A stretch of 10,345 nt of DNA from Azonexus sp. (lineage in GTDB: Bacteria; Pseudomonadota; Gammaproteobacteria; Burkholderiales; Rhodocyclaceae), in assembly GCA_023150195.1 (NCBI GenBank), contig JAKLLI010000098.1, forward strand, positions 1 to 10,345. Direction: 5' to 3'. Shown here one piece after another: positions 7,017 through 10,345 of this stretch. Under the pieces are notes generated by a model. It ran no database searches. It was given only the letters and a program-made list of their open reading frames with translations, and had not been told where the DNA came from. How positions within the stretch are numbered: position 1 is the stretch's first letter; each line of letters begins with the position of its first letter. A program made the translations under genes and the position numbers.

Positions 7017-7035
7017 GACTCAGTTAAGCTGAATC
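7017..7035 (-). other. Stem-loop at the predicted 5' end of the lipoprotein mRNA
   Basis: On the minus strand GATTCAG and CTGAGTC form a 7-bp stem (one G-T wobble) around CTTAA. The hairpin begins about 8 bases after the TATAAT box, hence at or next to the predicted transcription start. This arrangement can protect an mRNA 5' end from decay. Confidence 0.45.
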
Positions 7036-7042
7036 ACGGAAA

Positions 7043-7048
7043 ATTATA
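7043..7048 (-). promoter_or_regulatory. -10 box (perfect TATAAT) for the lipoprotein gene
   Basis: The minus strand carries TATAAT, giving a start near 7036 and a leader of about 66 bases. No good -35 is seen at 16-18 bases. A run of eight A (7053-7060), T on the minus strand, fills the spacer. Confidence 0.55.
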
Positions 7049-7131
7049 GCGCAAAAAAAATTGTTGCGTTGCAGCGTAAGCGGGTCCGCGGTGAGGCAAT
7101 TTGTATCCCTTTGTTAATTTCATGCCCTGGC

Positions 7132-7151
7132 CTGTCGTGGTATTGCGACAG
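7132..7151. other. Operator-like inverted repeat upstream of rlmD
   Basis: CTGTCG and CGACAG form perfect 6-base half-sites separated by 8 bases, a 20-base dyad. It covers the place where the -35 of the rlmD promoter should lie (-10 at 7161), so a bound dimeric regulator could control rlmD. Repeats of this length also arise by chance. Confidence 0.3.
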
Positions 7152-7160
7152 CGGGGTTGG

Positions 7161-7166
7161 TAAAAT
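7161..7166 (+). promoter_or_regulatory. -10 box (TAAAAT) for rlmD
   Basis: TAAAAT matches TATAAT at 5 of 6 positions and would give a start near 7174, about 15 bases before the GTG start, with the Shine-Dalgarno inside that short leader. The -35 is weak. Confidence 0.4.
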
Positions 7167-7178
7167 TGCCGGATTTTT

Positions 7179-7183
7179 GAGGT
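7179..7183 (+). promoter_or_regulatory. Shine-Dalgarno (GAGGT) that sets the rlmD GTG start
   Basis: GAGGT ends 5 bases before the GTG at 7189 and fixes that codon as the start. The frame is open to 7069, but the extra 40 codons lie upstream of both this site and the -10 box, and would make the protein longer than the family norm. Confidence 0.65.
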
Positions 7184-7188
7184 TGACC

Positions 7189-8493
7189 GTGCCTATTTCG
7201 CTTGTCGAGTCGCTGGATCATGAAGGTCGGGGTATCGCCCGGCAGGATGGCAAAGCCATTTTCATTGATGGTGCGCTGCCCGGCGAAAAGGTCAGTTATG
7301 CCAGCTTTCGCCGCAAGCCAAAATATGAATTGGCACATCTCGTTGAGGTGATTCAACCCTCGAGTGCTCGCGTTTTACCCCCCTGTCCGCACTACGGTGT
7401 TTGTGGCGGCTGTGCGATGCAACATTTGGCACCCTCAAATCAACTGGCAGCCAAACAGCGTGTGCTGGAGGATAGCTTGTGGCACATCGGGCGGATTCGT
7501 CCAGAGACGATGCTGCCCCCCATCGATAGCCAGCCTTGGGGATATCGTCACCGGGCGCGCCTGGGGGTGCGCGATCTTCCCGGCAAAGGCGGTGTTCTGA
7601 TCGGTTTTCACGAAAAACGCAGCAGCTATATTGCGGATATTCGTACCTGCCCGGTATTGCCTCCGCATGTTTCAGCGCTCTTGATGCCTTTGCGCGAGCT
7701 GGTATCCGCCTTGTCGATTTCGGACCGTTTGCCGCAAATTGAGGTGGCTATTGGGGCCAAGGCAACAGCACTCACCTTTCGCATTCTTCAGCCGCTGAAT
7801 GCGCGTGATCAGGCGCATATGCGGGCCTTTGCCGATGCGCATGATGTCCTGATTTATCTGCAGCCCAAAGGACCGGACAGTGCGTATCGCTTTTATCCTG
7901 AGGCCGGTGCACGCTTGAGTTACCTGTTGCCTGATTTCGGGCTGGAGATGGATTTTCGGCCCACCGACTTTACGCAGGTGAATCACCCGGTCAATCGGGT
8001 CATGGTCCGTCGTGCCCTGGCTTTGCTGGCGCCGGTCCCTGGTGAGCGCATTGCTGACATGTTCTGTGGTTTGGGTAATTTCACGCTGCCCATCGCCCGC
8101 TCCGGTGCGCATGTCGTGGGTGTGGAGGGAAGTCCGGGGCTCGTGGCACGCGGTAACGAGGCAGCGCGTGCCAACGGGGTTGCCGATCGAGTGAGTTTTC
8201 AGGTGGCCAATTTGTTTGACGCGAATGAGGCATCGATTGCCGCTTTGGGGGCATTCGACAAAATGTTGATTGATCCGCCCCGCGAGGGTGCCATCGAGTT
8301 GGTCAAGGCCTTGGGGCGAAATGTGCCGCGGCGGATTGTGTATGTTTCTTGCAATCCTGCCACACTGGCCCGAGATGCCGCCTATCTGGTCAGCCAGCTG
8401 GGATATCGCCTGAGCACGGCAGGGATCATCAACATGTTTCCGCAAACGGCACATGTCGAATCGATTGCCGTGTTTGAATTGGTTGCGAATTGA
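7189..8493 (+). CDS. rlmD: 23S rRNA (uracil-1939-C5)-methyltransferase RlmD
   Basis: SAM-dependent enzyme that methylates U1939 of 23S rRNA. With the GTG start at 7189 it has 434 aa, against 433 for E. coli RlmD. Order of domains: an N-terminal TRAM RNA-binding domain (about 4-62), then the 4Fe-4S cluster cysteines C66, C72 and C75 ([10 protein letters not shown]) with the fourth, C154, in RTCPVLPP. Next is the central RNA-binding region, and then the methyltransferase domain with the SAM motif [12 protein letters not shown] (290-301), IDPPREG (361-367), the catalytic nucleophile C388 in VSCNP, and E424 in HVESI as the likely general base. All key residues are present. It is alone between the divergent lipoprotein gene and tRNA-Ser, 71 bases downstream; no terminator separates rlmD from the tRNA, so some read-through is likely. 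Confidence 0.95.
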   Translation: MPISLVESLDHEGRGIARQDGKAIFIDGALPGEKVSYASFRRKPKYELAHLVEVIQPSSARVLPPCPHYGVCGGCAMQHLAPSNQLAAKQRVLEDSLWHIGRIRPETMLPPIDSQPWGYRHRARLGVRDLPGKGGVLIGFHEKRSSYIADIRTCPVLPPHVSALLMPLRELVSALSISDRLPQIEVAIGAKATALTFRILQPLNARDQAHMRAFADAHDVLIYLQPKGPDSAYRFYPEAGARLSYLLPDFGLEMDFRPTDFTQVNHPVNRVMVRRALALLAPVPGERIADMFCGLGNFTLPIARSGAHVVGVEGSPGLVARGNEAARANGVADRVSFQVANLFDANEASIAALGAFDKMLIDPPREGAIELVKALGRNVPRRIVYVSCNPATLARDAAYLVSQLGYRLSTAGIINMFPQTAHVESIAVFELVAN

Positions 8494-8542
8494 ACGACGG
8501 GAGGTCGCAACTTCCGGCGTGTAACGGTAGCGCAGGGGATTG

Positions 8543-8551
8543 TGCTATGAT
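8543..8551 (+). promoter_or_regulatory. Extended -10 promoter with GC-rich discriminator for tRNA-Ser
   Basis: TGC followed by TATGAT is an extended -10 element, and the next bases are GCGCGCC. A GC-rich stretch right after the -10 is typical of stable RNA promoters under stringent control. The start would be near 8558, a few bases before the mature tRNA. Confidence 0.5.
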
Positions 8552-8564
8552 GCGCGCCGCAAAC

Positions 8565-8652
8565 GGGTCTGTGGCAGAGCGGTTGAATGCACCGGTCTTG
8601 AAAACCGGCGTGGGGAAACCCATCGTGAGTTCGAATCTCACCGGACCCGCCA
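8565..8652 (+). tRNA. tRNA-Ser (anticodon UGA)
   Basis: An 88-base class II tRNA. The acceptor arms GGGTCTG (8565-8571) and CGGACCC (8642-8648) pair with one wobble, followed by discriminator G and an encoded CCA (8650-8652). The anticodon stem CCGGT/ACCGG holds the loop CTTGAAA, with anticodon TGA at 8599-8601, reading UCA and other UCN codons. A long variable arm (GTGGGGAAACCCAT region) and a T arm with GTTCGAATC confirm serine identity. The 3' end lies only 7 bases from the stop codon of the convergent patatin-like gene, and no T-rich terminator is visible. Confidence 0.95.
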
Positions 8653-8659
8653 GTCTTCC

Positions 8660-9820
8660 TTACAAATTCAGGAAGTCGCCTAATTCCGTACTGCGTTCCA
8701 TGGCATCGGCGTAACCGAGGTCGATCAAAGCTCTGGTAAAGGGCTTTTCAAACAGCAGGTAGCTGGTCAGGGCACCCCCTCGATGATTCATTGCGCCAAT
8801 GCCGCCAAGCAGCGTCCGAATGGAACGCGGCAGGGTGTGGGCGTATTCGGCAGCCATTTTGTCCAGTCGCTCCGACGGGGAAATGACCAAGGTGTCGATC
8901 GGGCGCAATTCAATGTTGGCTTGTTTTCTGGCGTCTTCCGGTAATGCGGCGAGCGTGCGGTTGATTCTTTGCGCTCTTTCAATGTCGACCGCCAGACTAT
9001 CCAGAAAGATGCTTGAGAGTGCGTGACCGGCAATTTGTGCGAGCGTTGGGTACTTCTCGGTCTGGAAACGCTCTCGGTGTTGCGTCCGTCTACCCGCACC
9101 AATCACCAGCAGGCGCTTTGCGCCGAGATGAATTGCCGGGGATAAGGGGGCAAGTTGGCGCATGGAGCCATCGCCAAAATATTCACGATGAACGCGCGTA
9201 GCCGGAAAAATGAAGGGAATCGCGCTGGATGCCAGGAGGTGATCGACTTCCAGACGGGTGCGCATGCCGATGCGCTGGACGCGTTGCCAGGGTTTGGTGC
9301 TTTCCGAACCTTGAAAGAAGCTGATGCTCTCGCCAGATTCGTAGCCTGATGCGGTAACAGACACCGCTTGCAGCGCGCCGCTTTTGATTGAGCGGTCGAT
9401 GCCCTGCAAATCCAGATGGCGGTTGAGCAGGGTGCGGAGCGGGCTGTTGTCGAGCAGTGAGCGCGGGGCGCTCTGGGTGAGCCAGCCGAAGGCTGAGGCG
9501 CTCAGCCACTGGGCGCCGGAGCGCATGATGCCGATTGGGTCCGTGCGATAAATGTCGCTGGCGTGCATATTGCGCCAGAAATTGCTTAGCAAGGACACCG
9601 ATTTGCCGAACTGATCGGCAAGGCAGGCGAGGCTGGTGGCGTTGATCGCACCGGCCGATGTGCCGCAGAGGATGGGAAAGGGGTTTTTCTGGCGTTTGCC
9701 GCCCAGTTTGGAGACGGCCAACAGGACGCCAACCTGATAAGCGGCCCGGGCGCCGCCGCCCGTGAGTACCAGTGCCGTACCCGAAGCGTTCGGTGGGGGG
9801 CTTGGTGGCGAGGGGTTCAA
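8660..9820 (-). CDS. Patatin-like phospholipase family protein
   Basis: Predicted lipid acyl hydrolase of 386 aa with the Ser-Asp dyad of the patatin family. The oxyanion-hole motif GGGARAAYQVG is at residues 21-31, the nucleophile S55 is in GTSAG (53-57), and the catalytic Asp, D217, is in FGDGS. No signal peptide is seen; the first 14 residues are Pro/Ser-rich. The region after about 300 is not assigned. Substrate is unknown; family members release fatty acids from phospholipids or other acyl lipids. The start is TTG at 9820, overlapping the queD stop by 4 bases (TTGA); no ATG or GTG lies between it and the GGGARAAY motif. This suggests translation coupled to queD. Its 3' end runs to within 7 bases of the oppositely oriented tRNA-Ser, with no terminator between. 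Confidence 0.88.
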   Translation of the reverse strand: MNPSPPSPPPNASGTALVLTGGGARAAYQVGVLLAVSKLGGKRQKNPFPILCGTSAGAINATSLACLADQFGKSVSLLSNFWRNMHASDIYRTDPIGIMRSGAQWLSASAFGWLTQSAPRSLLDNSPLRTLLNRHLDLQGIDRSIKSGALQAVSVTASGYESGESISFFQGSESTKPWQRVQRIGMRTRLEVDHLLASSAIPFIFPATRVHREYFGDGSMRQLAPLSPAIHLGAKRLLVIGAGRRTQHRERFQTEKYPTLAQIAGHALSSIFLDSLAVDIERAQRINRTLAALPEDARKQANIELRPIDTLVISPSERLDKMAAEYAHTLPRSIRTLLGGIGAMNHRGGALTSYLLFEKPFTRALIDLGYADAMERSTELGDFLNL

Positions 9821-10269
9821 GCCGTTTCCGGACGAATGGCGTCTGCCCAGCAGTTCGGGGTTTCGTAGAGGCGGATGCGCATCAATTGCAGGTGGTTGCC
9901 ATAGGTGTCGCGGTAAACCGCATCCAGCGTCTCAAAAGCCAGCGTAGACAGGTTTTCAGCCGTGGGAACCCGGTCGAGTACCACCGTTTTGTGATCCGGC
10001 AGGGACTGAAGAAATTCGACGATCTGCCGATCGCCTTCGAAGGCCAGAAATGCATGATCCCAGTGGTTGACGAGATGGGTCTGGGCGAGGGACTTGATCA
10101 GCGAAAAATCCATCACCATGCCGTTTGCCGTATCGCCTGCCTTTTTGATGATGTCCCCGGAAAGCGTGATTTCCATGGCATAGCGGTGGCCGTGAAGATG
10201 TCGGCACTGGCTGTTGTGGTCTGGAATCCGGTGACCGGCATCGAACTCGAGGCGGCGAGTGATCTGCAT
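9817..10269 (-). CDS. queD: 6-carboxy-5,6,7,8-tetrahydropterin synthase (QueD family)
   Basis: Enzyme of the PTPS/QueD family, converting dihydroneopterin triphosphate to 6-carboxytetrahydropterin on the route to queuosine in tRNA. The protein has 150 aa. The zinc ligands are H13 in DAGHR and H26 and H28 in RHLHGH; the catalytic Cys is C22, placed four residues before the second zinc His as in E. coli. D71 and H72 (NHWDHAFL) and E136 (RLYET) complete the active site, and PTAENL (102-107) is the substrate-recognition segment. It is longer than E. coli QueD (120 aa), partly through a stretch at about 78-100. The frame is open to 10323, but the TATAAT at 10298-10303 puts transcription start after those codons, so the ATG at 10269 is chosen. 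No other queuosine gene is visible in the window. Confidence 0.85.
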   Translation of the reverse strand: MQITRRLEFDAGHRIPDHNSQCRHLHGHRYAMEITLSGDIIKKAGDTANGMVMDFSLIKSLAQTHLVNHWDHAFLAFEGDRQIVEFLQSLPDHKTVVLDRVPTAENLSTLAFETLDAVYRDTYGNHLQLMRIRLYETPNCWADAIRPETA

Positions 10270-10279
10270 TGGGTAAGGC

Positions 10280-10307
10280 TCGACAAGTGAAGCGTGGATT
10301 ATACAAT
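10280..10307 (+). promoter_or_regulatory. Promoter of the gene starting at 10313
   Basis: TCGACA (10280-10285, 5 of 6 matches to TTGACA) and TACAAT (10302-10307, 5 of 6 to TATAAT) are 16 bases apart. Transcription would start at or about 10313, the A of the ATG, implying an mRNA with little or no leader. Confidence 0.45.
10298..10303 (-). promoter_or_regulatory. -10 box (perfect TATAAT) for queD
   Basis: The minus strand carries TATAAT here, giving a start near 10291 and a leader of about 22 bases before the ATG at 10269. The -35 is weak. The box overlaps the opposing TACAAT by two bases. Confidence 0.55.
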
Positions 10308-10312
10308 GCACC

Positions 10313-10345
10313 ATGCTTACCATTCATGACCACCGCCGTGACCAG
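10313..10345 (+). CDS. 5' fragment of a gene running out of the window, possibly a radical SAM protein
   Basis: Eleven codons (MLTIHDHRRDQ) are open to the edge of the window, starting with ATG at 10313. From memory, a family of radical SAM proteins in beta- and gammaproteobacteria begins with a very similar MLTxHDHRRD sequence and can sit next to queD-like genes, so that identity is suggested. Eleven residues cannot prove it. There is no Shine-Dalgarno, in line with the predicted leaderless start. Confidence 0.45.
   Translation, partial: MLTIHDHRRDQ

Noticed and set aside
6628..7032. Open frame on the plus strand opposite the lipoprotein gene, rich in Ser, Arg and Gly
   Set aside because: It is the complement of the Ala/Pro repeat, begins inside the terminator hairpin and has no ribosome site. 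The minus-strand gene has lipobox, Shine-Dalgarno, promoter and terminator.
7050..7072. CGCAA/TTGCG inverted repeat around the A8 run as a terminator
   Set aside because: The stem is 5 bp and lies upstream of the -10 box in the divergent gap, where no transcript is expected to end.
7069..7188. ATG at 7069 as the start of rlmD
   Set aside because: It would add 40 residues with no similarity to RlmD and lies upstream of the predicted promoter and Shine-Dalgarno. The GTG at 7189 gives the family length.
8497..8516. Hairpin GGGAG/CTTCC after rlmD as a terminator
   Set aside because: The stem is only 5-6 bp with a wobble and no T-run follows.
8490..8714. Small frame of 74 codons across tRNA-Ser
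   Set aside because: It overlaps the tRNA and the 3' end of the patatin-like gene and has no family similarity.

Overview
The window is an ordinary, gene-dense stretch of chromosome. Gene content, order and protein sequences suggest a betaproteobacterium, most likely of the Rhodocyclales (Dechloromonas/Azonexus-like). The placement rests on recall of protein sequence and gene order, not on a search. The DNA is GC-rich, intergenic gaps are short, and no gap without a gene exceeds 300 bases. I see no mobile element, CRISPR array, phage gene or defence system, and no strong candidate for a new multi-gene system.

Left part (1-2600): a GloC/YcbL-type glyoxalase II (+) converges tightly on an EAL-like/HDOD regulatory protein (-). 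The HDOD gene is divergent from an AlkA-type DNA glycosylase (+).

Central part (2600-6690): a co-directional run of accA (acetyl-CoA carboxylase alpha subunit), tilS (tRNA-Ile lysidine synthase), dapA (lysine and peptidoglycan precursor synthesis) and bamC (outer-membrane protein assembly). accA and tilS overlap, and dapA and bamC are 11 bases apart. The run ends at a tandem hairpin whose second element is a strong terminator in both directions. The sequenced accA is out of frame near its 3' end: comparison with the family indicates a 14-base deletion just before the conserved GGAHR motif. tilS encodes a short protein without the usual C-terminal domain.

Right part (6690-10345): a small Ala/Pro-repeat lipoprotein gene (-) shares the bamC terminator. 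Next come rlmD (23S rRNA m5U methyltransferase, GTG start) and tRNA-Ser(UGA), both +. The tRNA abuts the 3' end of a minus-strand pair, queD followed by a patatin-like phospholipase, which overlap by 4 bases. At the right edge the first codons of another gene (+) run out of the window, possibly a radical SAM protein. Its predicted promoter is interleaved with that of queD and would give a leaderless mRNA.

The most useful points to check are the accA lesion, the short TilS, the disordered repeat lipoprotein with a predicted 5'-end hairpin, and the interleaved divergent promoters at 10280-10312.
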